64,000 nucleotides of DNA from an uncultured Owenweeksia sp. (lineage in GTDB: Bacteria > Bacteroidota > Bacteroidia > Flavobacteriales > Schleiferiaceae), in the NCBI GenBank assembly GCA_937146805.1, contig CAKZRR010000037.1:1-64000 (forward strand), given 5' to 3'. The notes under the pieces are model-generated. The model worked only from the letters and a program-made list of their open reading frames with translations. It did no database searches and was not told the DNA's origin. Below, one piece after another: positions 1 through 8,164 of the stretch; the stretch's first letter is position 1; each line of letters starts with the position of its first letter. The position numbers were made by a program, and so were the translations under genes.

Positions 1-45
1 GTAAGTTAGTCCTTCTCCTACTATTTTGTTTTGATGTGAAGTCAT
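1..45 (-). CDS. guaB: IMP dehydrogenase, N-terminal fragment at window edge
   Basis: Only the first 15 codons lie in the window. They read MTSHQNKIVGEGLTY from an ATG at 45-43 and stay open to the left edge. The NKIVGEGLTY stretch matches the conserved start of bacterial IMP dehydrogenases, where it is followed by DDVLLVP. GuaB oxidises IMP to XMP with NAD, the first committed step to GMP, in the cytoplasm. A Bacteroidota -7 box (TACATTTG, 78-71) and an inverted repeat (47-69) sit just upstream. The assignment rests on this short N-terminus only, so it is likely but not proven; the flanking sequence to the left would settle it. Confidence 0.72.
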   Translation of the reverse strand, partial: MTSHQNKIVGEGLTY

Positions 46-46
46 G

Positions 47-69
47 ATGCAATTACGTTATAATTGCAT
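47..69. repeat. Inverted repeat with 9-bp arms at the guaB start
   Basis: ATGCAATTA (47-55) and TAATTGCAT (61-69) are perfect inverted arms around a 5-nt spacer. A second palindrome, TTGCATGCAA, overlaps at 64-73. The structure covers the expected transcription start and ends one base before the guaB ATG, so it could be an operator or an mRNA hairpin. Confidence 0.6.
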
Positions 70-70
70 G

Positions 71-78
71 CAAATGTA
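71..78 (-). promoter_or_regulatory. -7 box TACATTTG upstream of guaB
   Basis: On the minus strand positions 78-71 read TACATTTG, an exact match to the Bacteroidota -7 consensus TAnnTTTG. Transcription would start near 64, about 20 nt before the guaB ATG. I see no clear -33 TTG at the usual spacing. Confidence 0.5.
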
Positions 79-374
79 CAACTTATTTAAGATATAATAA
101 TAACATTATAGGTGAATTATAAATGTAACTAAAGTACCTTTACAAGAAGCTTGCTTCTAATACCGTTTCTCAATTGAAATAACCGTTATAAAACACCCTT
201 TTTTCCTTTCCACTTCAATAGAAAAAGAAACCGTAACTAAGGCTATGCTTGATTTTTATATTTCGTTCAAAGAAAAAAATCATCATTTTTCTTTTACAGC
301 TATTTCAATTAAGATATGGTATAACTTCAAAATTTAATGATTATAATATCATTAAAAAGATTGTGTATTTAATA

Positions 375-722
375 CTATCTTCCACGGTAACTACCTCTTC
401 CGCCTCTTGAACCACCTTTACCTCGTCCGTTCATTTTTTGTCCTGCAAAACTTCCAAACTTATAAGTAAAGTTTAGCATAAAATACTGTTCTAAAATGTT
501 ATTTTCTACATCTTGAATGTAAGTTTCTGTTACGGTTCTTCTGTAGCCGTTATTTTTTCCTAGCATATCGTACCCAACTAATGTTAAAGTAGCTTTATTA
601 TCCCATAATTCTATTCCCAATCCAGCATTCCAAAACACGGCATCTCCATCAAAATCGTCACCTACCCTACTGTTATATCTATAGGATACTTTATTGGTAA
701 GAAAAACATTTTTAATCAAAAT
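375..722 (-). pseudogene. C-terminal remnant of an outer-membrane beta-barrel (TonB-dependent-type) protein
   Basis: About 115 codons encode what looks like the last strands of a large Bacteroidota outer-membrane barrel: alternating hydrophobic residues, a GLGIELWDNKATLTL strand pair, YFMLNFTYKFGSF near the end, then a Gly/Arg-rich tail (GRGKGGSRGGRGSYRGR). Such C-termini belong to proteins of 700-1000 residues, but here the reading frame is closed by the TAA (725-723) of the oxidoreductase upstream. The only possible start is a TTG at 719-717, with no signal peptide. I read this as a truncated gene whose 5' part is gone. Translation by readthrough or reinitiation cannot be excluded. Confidence 0.65.
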
Positions 723-1982
723 TTACACATGAATTCCGCCATTTTCTATTGCCTCAATAACCCCCAGCGCTGCTCTTTCTCCCGAAATCATGGCCGCATT
801 CAACGAACCATTAAGCTGAGTATCGCCAGCCAAAAATATTGTGCCTGTCAATCTGGTTTCCGAAGGCAACATTTCGTAATGCAAGTTGGTTAAATTGGGC
901 AAAGCCATCGGAATAGAATAATACTTTAAAAATGTAGCAGATGAAATTCCGCAAAATGCCGAGAGTTCTTGGATTACTTTCTCAATTAACTGATCTCCTT
1001 TCAACCCTTTATTATCAATTACGGTCACAGACAACAACTCATTACTTGAAACTGAGTTTGTTGCTAAACTTGTAGGGTAAAAAATATTATTAATAAGCGC
1101 ATGAGAATCGGGAATCAATCCAATTAATTTCTTATCAATTACCCTTTTTTCTGTTTCAAAATAAAGCGTTTCGCAGGATTTCCATTCGGTAGCTTGGTTT
1201 TTTAAATTTGTTACCAGCGAACTCGCTTCAGTGGCAATAATTGTATAATCACTTGGCAATATTGTTCCATCATTCAACACAACTCGACTTTCGCTTACGA
1301 CATCTACTTTGGAATCAAACTTAAAATTTGTGGATTTTAAATTTTGTTTCAATTGATCGGGTATTGCCCCAATTCCTGATTTTGGAATAGCAGCATCTCC
1401 TTCTCCAAACATTTTATACACAAACTCAAACATCCTACTACTAGTTTCAAGTTTTGTCTCCAAAAAAATTCCACTGAAAAAAGGAGTAAAAAAGCTCGAA
1501 ATCATTTTTTTACTAAATCCATAATTCTGCAGATAAGCTAAAGTTGTTTGTTCTTTTTCTTCAAAAATAGCCTCGATTGATTTCTTTTTCAAATAGCTGT
1601 TAAGCTTTAATATTTTGACCTTATCGCCAATACTTCCTATCCCAGAGGTAAGTGTTGGAAACAAAAGCGATTTATTTCTCAACGGATCGCCAATTATTTT
1701 TTGTTTACCATCCTTAAAAATTGAAGCGCCTGGCAAAAACTTCTGCAACTCCAGCCTCTCGTAATTCAAATATTTTTGAGCAGCAGGATAAGAAGTAAGC
1801 AACACCTGAAAACCGTGATCTAACTGATGGCTATTAATCAAATCTGTTTTCACTCTCCCTCCTACTTTATCCGTTGCCTCAATAATAGTTGGCGAAAAAC
1901 CGTGGTCTTCCAATACTTTTGCAGCAATTAATCCACTTATTCCTGCTCCAATTATATGTATCGCTTGGTTTTGTTTTTTCAT
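723..1982 (-). CDS. FAD/NAD(P)-dependent oxidoreductase of the amine oxidase/phytoene desaturase superfamily
   Basis: The protein opens with a Rossmann dinucleotide fold, [17 protein letters not shown], followed by an acidic [15 protein letters not shown] stretch that is the classic GGR motif of flavin amine oxidases and carotenoid desaturase-like enzymes. The C-terminus carries the second FAD contact [23 protein letters not shown]. Length is about 419 residues from the ATG at 1982, which I prefer because an upstream extension to 2063 is Lys/Arg-rich and precedes the Rossmann start. The substrate is unknown; protoporphyrinogen-, amine- or carotenoid-type substrates are all possible. The stop codon lies directly against the barrel remnant, in the same frame. 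Confidence 0.8.
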   Translation of the reverse strand: MKKQNQAIHIIGAGISGLIAAKVLEDHGFSPTIIEATDKVGGRVKTDLINSHQLDHGFQVLLTSYPAAQKYLNYERLELQKFLPGASIFKDGKQKIIGDPLRNKSLLFPTLTSGIGSIGDKVKILKLNSYLKKKSIEAIFEEKEQTTLAYLQNYGFSKKMISSFFTPFFSGIFLETKLETSSRMFEFVYKMFGEGDAAIPKSGIGAIPDQLKQNLKSTNFKFDSKVDVVSESRVVLNDGTILPSDYTIIATEASSLVTNLKNQATEWKSCETLYFETEKRVIDKKLIGLIPDSHALINNIFYPTSLATNSVSSNELLSVTVIDNKGLKGDQLIEKVIQELSAFCGISSATFLKYYSIPMALPNLTNLHYEMLPSETRLTGTIFLAGDTQLNGSLNAAMISGERAALGVIEAIENGGIHV

Positions 1983-2473
1983 ATACCTTTTTTTATTTCG
2001 ATTTGCGTGATTTTTATAGCCTCTAGCAAAAGCTAATAACTTTTTAAAAGTCCTCAAAAACAAGCACTTAAAATTAACAAGCCTAAAGCCTTATAAACTG
2101 AGCTACTGTTAATTACTTATTAAAATTTTATGTTGTTTGCTTTTGCTTTTATTCCAATTCAAAAAATATGTTTGTTATGCAAAGCATGTTCTTACTTTTT
2201 ACTTTTGCCTTGTTCACCAAATATTTTGGTTAATTAACTTTAACGTTTCAAATACTTTTCAAAATTACAATCTTAACAGCCCTTCCTAACAATTGTTAGT
2301 TATTTTCGTTTTTAATTATAAATGAACTTGTTAATACATTACAAATTGATAATTACTTGTGAATAACCCTTAAAAATTCAAATTTACAAGCAACCCTTCA
2401 CAATTTTATTAACCTAATTAACAGACTATATTTATTATTAAACATTTAAATTAATTTCCTTTTTAAATTATAT
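1983..2473. promoter_or_regulatory. Long AT-rich divergent region with a -7 box and two palindromes
   Basis: This 491-nt gap separates the leftward oxidoreductase from the rightward MORN gene. A rightward -7 box TACTTTTG lies at 2200-2207. If used, it leaves a leader of about 260 nt before the ATG at 2474. Two palindromes follow: ACCAAA-TAT-TTTGGT (2216-2230) and the perfect 14-mer CTAACAATTGTTAG (2286-2299). I find no coding sequence. The palindromes could be operators, but AT richness makes chance palindromes common. Confidence 0.4.
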
Positions 2474-4030
2474 ATGTATTTAAAACATTGGCTTTTACTC
2501 TCGTTAATTTTCGCTTGCCTACTTTCGTGGTCACAAGCCAAGAATGATAGCGCTGTGTTCACAACCTACCGCTATGAAAGCGGTGCAAAAAGTAGCGAGG
2601 GTTACCTGAACAATGGCAAACCAGATGGATATTGGAAAAGTTTTTATCGCAGTGGTGAATTAAAATCGGAAGGAAACAGAAAAGAGTATTTGTTAGATGG
2701 AGTTTGGAAATTTTATGATCAGCAAGGGGAACAAACTTTGGAAATTAATTATGTAGCCGGAAAAAAAGAGGGTGTTCAAAAATACATAAAAAGGGAAGTA
2801 GTTAGAAAGGAAGAACTCTTTAAAAACGATAGACAAGAAGGGTTTACAAAGGTTTATAATGACAAGGCTCAGTTAATTAAAGAAATTCCATTTATAGAAG
2901 GTGTAGCACACGGAAGAGGTTATGGTTACGATACTAAAGGTGTTATAAACACTTTGTTTAGCTATAGACAGGGTAAAATAACCAAGAAGAGAGAAATTAA
3001 TAGAAAAGATGAACAAAACCAAAAGCAAGGAGTTTGGATGGAGTTTCATGCCAATAGAAATGTAAAGATAGAGGGACTTTACATAAATAATTTAAAACAT
3101 GCTTATTGGAAATATTACCGTAGCAACGGCAACTTATTACGCGTTGAAAAATGGGTAATGGGTGAGTTACAAGATAATGCTCAAGAAACGGTAAAAATTG
3201 AGGTTAGACAAAAGTTTGATCCACTTACAGGTACATTAAGCGCTAAAGGTGCATTTAGAGAAGGTGTTCCGGTAGGTTTACATAAAGAGTATAATAGCAA
3301 GGGAGAAATAATAGCCAGTAAAATTTACGAAGAAGGGATTTTGTTATTTGAAGGATTGGTAGACGAAAAAGGCTGGAAACAAGGTTATTGGAAAGAATTT
3401 TATAAAGATGGAGAACTTAAAGCAGAAGGTTTTTATAAAGATAATTTGAAAACTAAAAAGTGGAAATACTATTATGCAGACAAAAGCTTGGAGCAAATAG
3501 GTTTGTATCAACATGGAATGGCTAATGGTAATTGGGTTTGGTTTTACCCTAATGGGGATACCTTAAGAGTGGAAGAGTATTTTAAAGGAAAAGAAGAAGG
3601 AAGATCGGTAGAGTATAATGATAGTGGAAAGGTGATAGCGCAGGGAGATTATTTGGATGGTTTAAAAGAAGGTGCTTGGTTTTTTGAGATGAACGATCAT
3701 AGAGAAATAGGTAAATACTTTGAAGGAGAGCGTACAGGTAGATGGGTGTATTATTTTTTGGGGGAGGATGAAGTGATATCCTTTGAAGGTGATTATGAAA
3801 ATGGACAAGGTTTTGGAATGCATATTTGGTATTACCCTAATGGAAAAGTGAAAAAACGAGGTAAATACTCAGGTGGTAAAAAAGAAGGTATTTGGGAGTA
3901 TTTTAATGTTTTGGGTGAGCGTGTGGTTACTATTGAATACGAGGCTAACTATGAGATAAAATACAATGGAGAGCGAATAAAATACGGAAGAAAGTATGGC
4001 AAAATAATGGAAAGAGAAGGATTTTACTAG
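2474..4030 (+). CDS. Exported MORN-repeat (YwqK-like) protein
   Basis: The 518-residue protein starts with a signal peptide (MYLKHWLLLSLIFACLLSWSQA) and is then built almost wholly from MORN-type repeats. Units such as DGYWKSFYRSGELKSEG and QGYWKEFYKDGELKAEGFY recur from about residue 30 to 500. MORN repeats form elongated beta-hairpin scaffolds. In Bacteroidota, repeat proteins of this kind are often annotated as YwqK-family antitoxin-like, but nothing here shows antitoxin function and no toxin gene is adjacent. A periplasmic or outer-membrane-facing scaffold role is an inference. Its stop codon overlaps the start of the next gene by one base, so the two are probably co-transcribed. Confidence 0.8.
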   Translation: MYLKHWLLLSLIFACLLSWSQAKNDSAVFTTYRYESGAKSSEGYLNNGKPDGYWKSFYRSGELKSEGNRKEYLLDGVWKFYDQQGEQTLEINYVAGKKEGVQKYIKREVVRKEELFKNDRQEGFTKVYNDKAQLIKEIPFIEGVAHGRGYGYDTKGVINTLFSYRQGKITKKREINRKDEQNQKQGVWMEFHANRNVKIEGLYINNLKHAYWKYYRSNGNLLRVEKWVMGELQDNAQETVKIEVRQKFDPLTGTLSAKGAFREGVPVGLHKEYNSKGEIIASKIYEEGILLFEGLVDEKGWKQGYWKEFYKDGELKAEGFYKDNLKTKKWKYYYADKSLEQIGLYQHGMANGNWVWFYPNGDTLRVEEYFKGKEEGRSVEYNDSGKVIAQGDYLDGLKEGAWFFEMNDHREIGKYFEGERTGRWVYYFLGEDEVISFEGDYENGQGFGMHIWYYPNGKVKKRGKYSGGKKEGIWEYFNVLGERVVTIEYEANYEIKYNGERIKYGRKYGKIMEREGFY

Positions 4031-4596
4031 TGAAGAGAAAGGAAATACAAAAGGGAGATTGGCTTGAACTAGGTAAAGAAGTAAAGTACGATAATCCCTG
4101 GATAAAGGTTACAGAAAGCAAGGTTTTAAACCCTAATGGGGGAGAGGGAATATACGGTGTGGTACACTTCAAAAATTTAGCGATAGGCGTTATACCTATT
4201 GATGAACAGGGTAATACCTGGATTGTTGGTCAACATAGGTTTCCGTTTGATGGTAAATTTACATGGGAAATAATTGAAGGTGGTGGCCCGTTGGAAGAAG
4301 AGCCATTGGAGTCAGCAAAACGAGAATTGCTAGAGGAAGCAGGGATTAAAGCCAACAGTTGGCAGCTAATTCAAGAAATGGAATTGAGTAATTCGGCTAC
4401 CACAGAAAAGGCGATGATTTATGTGGCGAAGGATTTGAGTTTTTTTGATAAACAGCCAGATGAAACGGAAAAATTAGTGATTAAAAAAATAACTTTTAAG
4501 CAGTTATATAGAATGGTACTTACAGGAGAAATAGTAGATAGTCTTACTGTTGCTGGTGTGTTACGTTTAAAAATAATGTTTGATAATACCCTTTAA
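4030..4596 (+). CDS. Nudix hydrolase, ADP-ribose pyrophosphatase-like
   Basis: This 188-residue cytoplasmic protein carries a complete Nudix box from Gly84 to Ile106: the spacing G-x5-E-x7-RELLEEAGI fits the consensus with all catalytic glutamates (99, 102, 103). Upstream WIVGQHRFPF and TWEIIEGG match the substrate-binding strands of ADP-ribose/nucleoside-diphosphate-sugar pyrophosphatases (NudF type). The start is a GTG at 4030 sharing its first base with the preceding TAG; no upstream alternative exists because of that stop. The exact substrate cannot be told from sequence. Confidence 0.88.
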   Translation: MKRKEIQKGDWLELGKEVKYDNPWIKVTESKVLNPNGGEGIYGVVHFKNLAIGVIPIDEQGNTWIVGQHRFPFDGKFTWEIIEGGGPLEEEPLESAKRELLEEAGIKANSWQLIQEMELSNSATTEKAMIYVAKDLSFFDKQPDETEKLVIKKITFKQLYRMVLTGEIVDSLTVAGVLRLKIMFDNTL

Positions 4597-4615
4597 AATA
4601 AGGGGTAGAAAACTT

Positions 4616-4623
4616 TACTTTTG
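4616..4623 (+). promoter_or_regulatory. -7 box TACTTTTG
   Basis: Exact match to TAnnTTTG, 20 nt after the Nudix stop. The expected transcription start near 4630 argues against the TTG at 4634 as start of the next gene and for the ATG at 4676 or 4679. No convincing -33 element. Confidence 0.55.
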
Positions 4624-4675
4624 CACCCAATAATTGCTTTTAAAAGAAAAAGTAGTAAAAAATGTTTTGCTCCAA

Positions 4676-5296
4676 ATGATGTATAAAAATGTAATTTCAA
4701 AATTAGCCCTAGTATTTTTAATAGGTGTTAGTAACGTTGGGTTTTCGCAAGAAACGGAAGAGGTAGAGGAAAAGAATAAACCATCCCTGGAAACAGGAAG
4801 AATAGAGCAACAGTATGATTATTTAGTTACAAAGTCAAATAACTTTCAAGAGTATAAGGTTATAAAAAAAGCATGGGTGGGTATTTTTAAAAATAGCCTT
4901 GCCGATACGCTTGAAGTAAAAGCGAAAGAGAAAAAGGAATTACTAAGTACTATTGGCGAACAGGAAAAGACGATTGGTAGCTTAAATACGGAGATGACAG
5001 CCGTTAAGAATAGCTTGAACTCGGTAGAAGAGGAAAAAAACAACATGGCTTGGTTAGGAATTGCGATGACAAAAGCAACCTACAGAACCATTATGTGGAG
5101 CCTTTTTGGTGTGGTTTGTTTATTATGGATTGTTTTTACGGTGCTATTTAAAAATAGCAATGTGGTAACCAAACAAGCCAAAGGTACTTTGAGTGATGTA
5201 GAGGAGGAGTTTGCGGAGTACAAGAAAAAATCGTTGGAAAGAGAGCAAAAATTAAGAAGAGAGTTGCAAGATGAAATTAATAAGCAACGTTCTTAA
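4676..5296 (+). CDS. Flavobacterial membrane-anchored coiled-coil protein, often misnamed tRNA (guanine-N1)-methyltransferase
   Basis: The product begins with a signal peptide (MMYKNVISKLALVFLIGVSNVGFSQ), continues as a helical/coiled-coil segment, and has one transmembrane helix (TIMWSLFGVVCLLWIVFTVLF). It ends in a charged helix closing with LQDEINKQRS. I recognise this as a protein widespread in Flavobacteriia that databases often label tRNA (guanine-N1)-methyltransferase; no SPOUT knot or SAM site is visible, so that name is not supported. Function unknown. An upstream TTG at 4634 would spoil the signal peptide and fall at the transcription start. The 3' end overlaps the next gene by 26 nt, and the conserved tail argues that the overlap is real. 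Confidence 0.75.
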   Translation: MMYKNVISKLALVFLIGVSNVGFSQETEEVEEKNKPSLETGRIEQQYDYLVTKSNNFQEYKVIKKAWVGIFKNSLADTLEVKAKEKKELLSTIGEQEKTIGSLNTEMTAVKNSLNSVEEEKNNMAWLGIAMTKATYRTIMWSLFGVVCLLWIVFTVLFKNSNVVTKQAKGTLSDVEEEFAEYKKKSLEREQKLRRELQDEINKQRS

Positions 5297-6566
5297 ATTG
5301 AATAGGATAACCGGGTTACTTCTTATAATATTTAGCTTTTTTATTGAAGGTAAACTTAAAGCACAAAGCAGCGAAGAGCTAGTTATATTTACAGAACAAA
5401 GTAGTTTTAGTAAAATTTTTGAGGTAGAAAGTAACAGTCAAACTCAGTTTATAGGAGTATCGGCTTTCTATTTATCGGAAGAGCATAATGGAAAGCTTTT
5501 TTACAGAGTTAACGGTAATAATAACTGGACAGAATGGAAGCTGTTTTATTTAAATAACGAAGGACATACAGAAGGAAGAACTGCCTTTTGGGCGGATCCA
5601 ATTTATGACAGAATTGATGGTATTCAGTTTAAATCGGAAGGAATTAACCACGCGGTAACCTTTAGATTATATAAAGCACAACCCACAAAATTAGGAGTAC
5701 AATCAAAAAAGAACACAGCTATTTGCAGTTGCGCACAACCACTTTTTTGCGACCGATCCTGCTGGTGTAGTAGTTGCCCAGCGGATGTAACCCCTACTCC
5801 TACCACCCCTACTCATGTAATTATTCACCACTCGGCTGGTTTTAATACATCTACAGATTTTAAAGCGGTAATGGCTTATTACTGGGATTTACATGTAAAT
5901 ACCAATGGTTGGGATGATATAGGATACAATTGGTTGATAGACCCCAATGGAGTTGTTTATGAAGGCAGAGGTAGCGGAATTGGAGGCGCACATTTTAGTT
6001 GTATGAACGGAGGAACCACAGGCATTTGCCTTATAGGTAACTTTGTATCTCAAAAACCTAGCGATACAGCTTTAGCCAGTTTAGAGGAGTTATTAGCTTG
6101 GGAAGCGTGCGATAAAAATATTGTTATTCATCAAACAGGTTATCATAATAGTTCGCAATTAAATTTACCCCATTTATCCTCTCATAGAGATGGTAATAAT
6201 GCAACAGTGGGTTGCCCAAAGGGTACTACTTGCCCAGGAGATTCTTTGTATGATTTATTGGGAAATTTAAGAGACAGCTTAGCCGCAAAAACCTGTTTAC
6301 AAGGGGTATCCTTATCAGAAAATGGAATAGTAAATATTTTGAAGGTATATCCTAACCCAGTGGAAGAGTTGTTGAATTTTGAAACGGCTTTTAAAGTTAA
6401 TAGTGTTCTGTTTGTAAACGGTTTGGGGCAATCTTTCGCTGTGAATTTTAGAAGTAAAAGTAACCAGCAGCATATTATTAGTACAGCGCATTTGGATAAA
6501 GGTGTTTATACCTTGGTAGTGATAGGTGATAACGAGGTAAGTCAGCAAGTTTTTATCAAGAAGTAA
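5271..6566 (+). CDS. Secreted N-acetylmuramoyl-L-alanine amidase (PGRP/Amidase_2) with type IX sorting domain
   Basis: A 431-residue exported enzyme predicted to cut the MurNAc-L-Ala bond of peptidoglycan. Signal peptide at 1-31. Residues 37-140 form an unassigned beta domain, followed by a Cys-rich stretch (CSCAQPLFCDRSCWCSSC, 152-169) and a Pro/Thr linker. The PGRP-type amidase domain spans about 181-335, with zinc ligands His187 (IIHHS), His305 (SSHRDG) and Cys321 (TTCPGD) and the typical GYNWLID and YEGRG motifs. The last ~80 residues (VYPNPVEELLNF onward, ending VFIKK) are a type A type IX sorting domain, so the enzyme should be exported across the outer membrane. It may attack other bacteria or remodel shed wall material. 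Confidence 0.9.
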   Translation: MKLISNVLKLNRITGLLLIIFSFFIEGKLKAQSSEELVIFTEQSSFSKIFEVESNSQTQFIGVSAFYLSEEHNGKLFYRVNGNNNWTEWKLFYLNNEGHTEGRTAFWADPIYDRIDGIQFKSEGINHAVTFRLYKAQPTKLGVQSKKNTAICSCAQPLFCDRSCWCSSCPADVTPTPTTPTHVIIHHSAGFNTSTDFKAVMAYYWDLHVNTNGWDDIGYNWLIDPNGVVYEGRGSGIGGAHFSCMNGGTTGICLIGNFVSQKPSDTALASLEELLAWEACDKNIVIHQTGYHNSSQLNLPHLSSHRDGNNATVGCPKGTTCPGDSLYDLLGNLRDSLAAKTCLQGVSLSENGIVNILKVYPNPVEELLNFETAFKVNSVLFVNGLGQSFAVNFRSKSNQQHIISTAHLDKGVYTLVVIGDNEVSQQVFIKK

Positions 6567-6568
6567 AT

Positions 6569-6775
6569 ATGGAGTTTGATTTAGAAGGTGCGGAGTTTAT
6601 ACAGTTAAACAAACTGTTGAAGCGTTTGAGCTGGGTAGAAAGTGGAGGACACGCAAAATACTGTATTGGTGAGGGAGATGTAATAGTGAATGGTGAAGTT
6701 GAAAAAAGATTGCGAAAAAAATTACGCCCTGGAGATAAAGTAGAACTTGAAGAAAACAGGGTGGTAATAAAATAA
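6569..6775 (+). CDS. Small S4 RNA-binding domain protein (YbcJ/YaaA-like)
   Basis: The 68-residue protein is a single S4 domain: FIQLNKLLKRLSWVESGGHAK, then GDVIVNGEVEKRLRKKLRPGDKVEL. Stand-alone S4 proteins of the YbcJ/RlbA type bind structured RNA and are linked to ribosome or tRNA handling. It begins two bases after the amidase stop, so it is probably on the same transcript, although the functions look unrelated. A hairpin with an A run on its left follows; it acts as a terminator mainly for the opposite strand. Confidence 0.8.
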   Translation: MEFDLEGAEFIQLNKLLKRLSWVESGGHAKYCIGEGDVIVNGEVEKRLRKKLRPGDKVELEENRVVIK

Positions 6776-6809
6776 AAAAACCCTTTAAACAGCTAGTGCT
6801 TAAAGGGTT
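6772..6809 (-). terminator. Intrinsic terminator of the DUF2911 gene
   Basis: AACCCTTTAA (6779-6788) pairs with TTAAAGGGTT (6800-6809) as a 10-bp stem around an 11-nt loop. On the minus strand the stem is followed by a run of T (complement of 6774-6780), the layout of a Rho-independent terminator for the leftward gene ending at 6833. Confidence 0.8.
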
Positions 6810-6832
6810 ATACATTCTAGGAAATAAGTAAA

Positions 6833-7348
6833 CTATTTTACCGTAAAGCTTACACGGGTAGTAGCCCAATCCAACATTATATTACCTTCACCGTCAGCAG
6901 TAAATGTCATCATTTCGGTCATCGCGTGTTCCGTAGGTTTTACCTCAAAAGTAGCCACGTTTTTATCGTCTTTGTATTTGTACGCTCCCCATTGTTTGGC
7001 ATCGCTATTTAAAATTACAGTCCACTTATCCTTTCCAGGGATGGTAAAAAGAGCATAGGTACCCGCTTCTACTTTTTGGCCGTTAACAGTAGCTGCTTGA
7101 TTAAAAGTAATGGTGGTAGCTTCGTTGGCACCTGTTCTCCACACTTTTCCGTAAGGTACTAAATCTCCAAAAATTTCACGCCCTTTTACGGATGGCTGGC
7201 TGTAATCAATAGTTACATTTAGTTTGTTTAACGTTAGTTTGGTAGTAGCAGGAGGACTGGGTCTTTTATCTTTATCGCCCATTTGGGCAAACGTTGTGGC
7301 AGCCATAAAAAGGCTTAAAATAGCGGCACTAATAAATCGTAATTTCAT
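6833..7348 (-). CDS. DUF2911 exported protein
   Basis: The 171-residue product has a signal peptide (MKLRFISAAILSLFMAATTFAQ) and then the full DUF2911 pattern: KLNVTIDYSQPSVKGREIFGDL, PYGKVWRTGANEATTITF, GTYALFTIPGKDKWTVILN. This domain is common in Bacteroidota envelope proteins and has no established biochemical role that I know of. A beta-sandwich located in the periplasm is likely. It is transcribed alone, with its own terminator at 6772-6809, and diverges from the redoxin gene at 7481. Confidence 0.88.
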   Translation of the reverse strand: MKLRFISAAILSLFMAATTFAQMGDKDKRPSPPATTKLTLNKLNVTIDYSQPSVKGREIFGDLVPYGKVWRTGANEATTITFNQAATVNGQKVEAGTYALFTIPGKDKWTVILNSDAKQWGAYKYKDDKNVATFEVKPTEHAMTEMMTFTADGEGNIMLDWATTRVSFTVK

Positions 7349-7480
7349 ACTATAGTTTGTTTGTATTAATGTATTTGTGAGTAAGCAAATTTGAAATATT
7401 AAAGGTAGGTATTTTGTAAGCCTACCGACAGATATATTTATGAATAGACTAACCTTTGTAAGGATTTAAAAAAATAGAGA

Positions 7481-8101
7481 ATGAAGAAGATAGTAATGAC
7501 CATGCTAATACTTAGCAGTGGTTTTTTGATAGCCCAAAAAAGCCCAGAGAAATTAGGAATGCAAAACAAAGATTTACCAAAAGGAATTGAGGAAGGAAGC
7601 AAAGTGGCTAATTTTACAGGTAAAAATTTGCAAGGCGAGAATTTCGAATTAAGCCAAGCACTTGAAAAAGGCGCGGTGGTCGTATATTTTTACAGAGGGG
7701 AATGGTGCCCTTTATGTACTCGATATTTTGCCAATCTAATGGATTCACTTTCGTTAATTACCGATAAAGGAGCCACATTTTTAGCGGTATCACCGGAGGG
7801 GAATGCGGCTTTAAAACAAACGGCTGAAAAAGCACCGAAGGGCTTGACGCTTGTTAGTGATGTTGATGGCTCCATCATGAAAATGTTTGATGTAGATTTT
7901 TATGTAACAGAAGACTATCAGAAAAAGGTGAAAACTATGTTGCATACGAGTATTGCTGAAGCAAACCAGCAAAAAGAAGCTGTGCTGCCAGTGCCCGCTA
8001 CGTATGTTTTAGGTAAGGATGGAACAGTGATTTACAGATATTTTGATTACAACTATAAAAAACGAGCGCCTGTTAGTGCCATCATAAATGCTTTGCCGTA
8101 A
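7481..8101 (+). CDS. Periplasmic thioredoxin-fold redoxin (AhpC/TSA-like)
   Basis: After a signal peptide (MKKIVMTMLILSSGFLIAQ) comes a peroxiredoxin/thioredoxin fold. GSKVANFTGKNLQGENFELSQAL leads to the active site YRGEWCPLCTRYFANL with a CPLC pair, then FLAVSPEG and a cis-Pro region VLPVPATYVLGKDG. The CxxC arrangement points to a thiol oxidoreductase or a peroxiredoxin with a resolving cysteine two residues away. Length 206 is usual for this class. A role in periplasmic oxidative stress or disulfide chemistry is inferred; the reductant partner is not encoded nearby. Confidence 0.82.
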   Translation: MKKIVMTMLILSSGFLIAQKSPEKLGMQNKDLPKGIEEGSKVANFTGKNLQGENFELSQALEKGAVVVYFYRGEWCPLCTRYFANLMDSLSLITDKGATFLAVSPEGNAALKQTAEKAPKGLTLVSDVDGSIMKMFDVDFYVTEDYQKKVKTMLHTSIAEANQQKEAVLPVPATYVLGKDGTVIYRYFDYNYKKRAPVSAIINALP

Positions 8102-8164
8102 CCTTAATTTTTACGATAAATACTACTGTTGTAACTTAGTTATTTTTGTAAAAATTTTAAGGAA

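Larger units (their letters stand above)
46..374. other. AT-rich intergenic stretch between guaB and the barrel remnant
   Basis: Besides the guaB promoter and inverted repeat, the only structure I see is an AT-only hairpin (334-341 with 348-355, loop 342-347). On the minus strand it is followed by a short T run and could be a weak terminator for the leftward genes. No coding sequence is supported here. Confidence 0.5.

Noticed and set aside
2474-4030. Toxin-antitoxin system based on the YwqK-like label
   Set aside because: The repeats are MORN-type in an exported protein, and no toxin gene lies on either side; the neighbour is a Nudix hydrolase.
4634-4675. TTG-started extension of the coiled-coil membrane protein
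   Set aside because: It would place 14 residues before the signal peptide and begin at the predicted transcription start.
4676-5296. Naming this product tRNA (guanine-N1)-methyltransferase
   Set aside because: The label is common in databases for this family, but no SPOUT fold or SAM motif is visible; the protein has a signal peptide, a coiled coil and a membrane helix.
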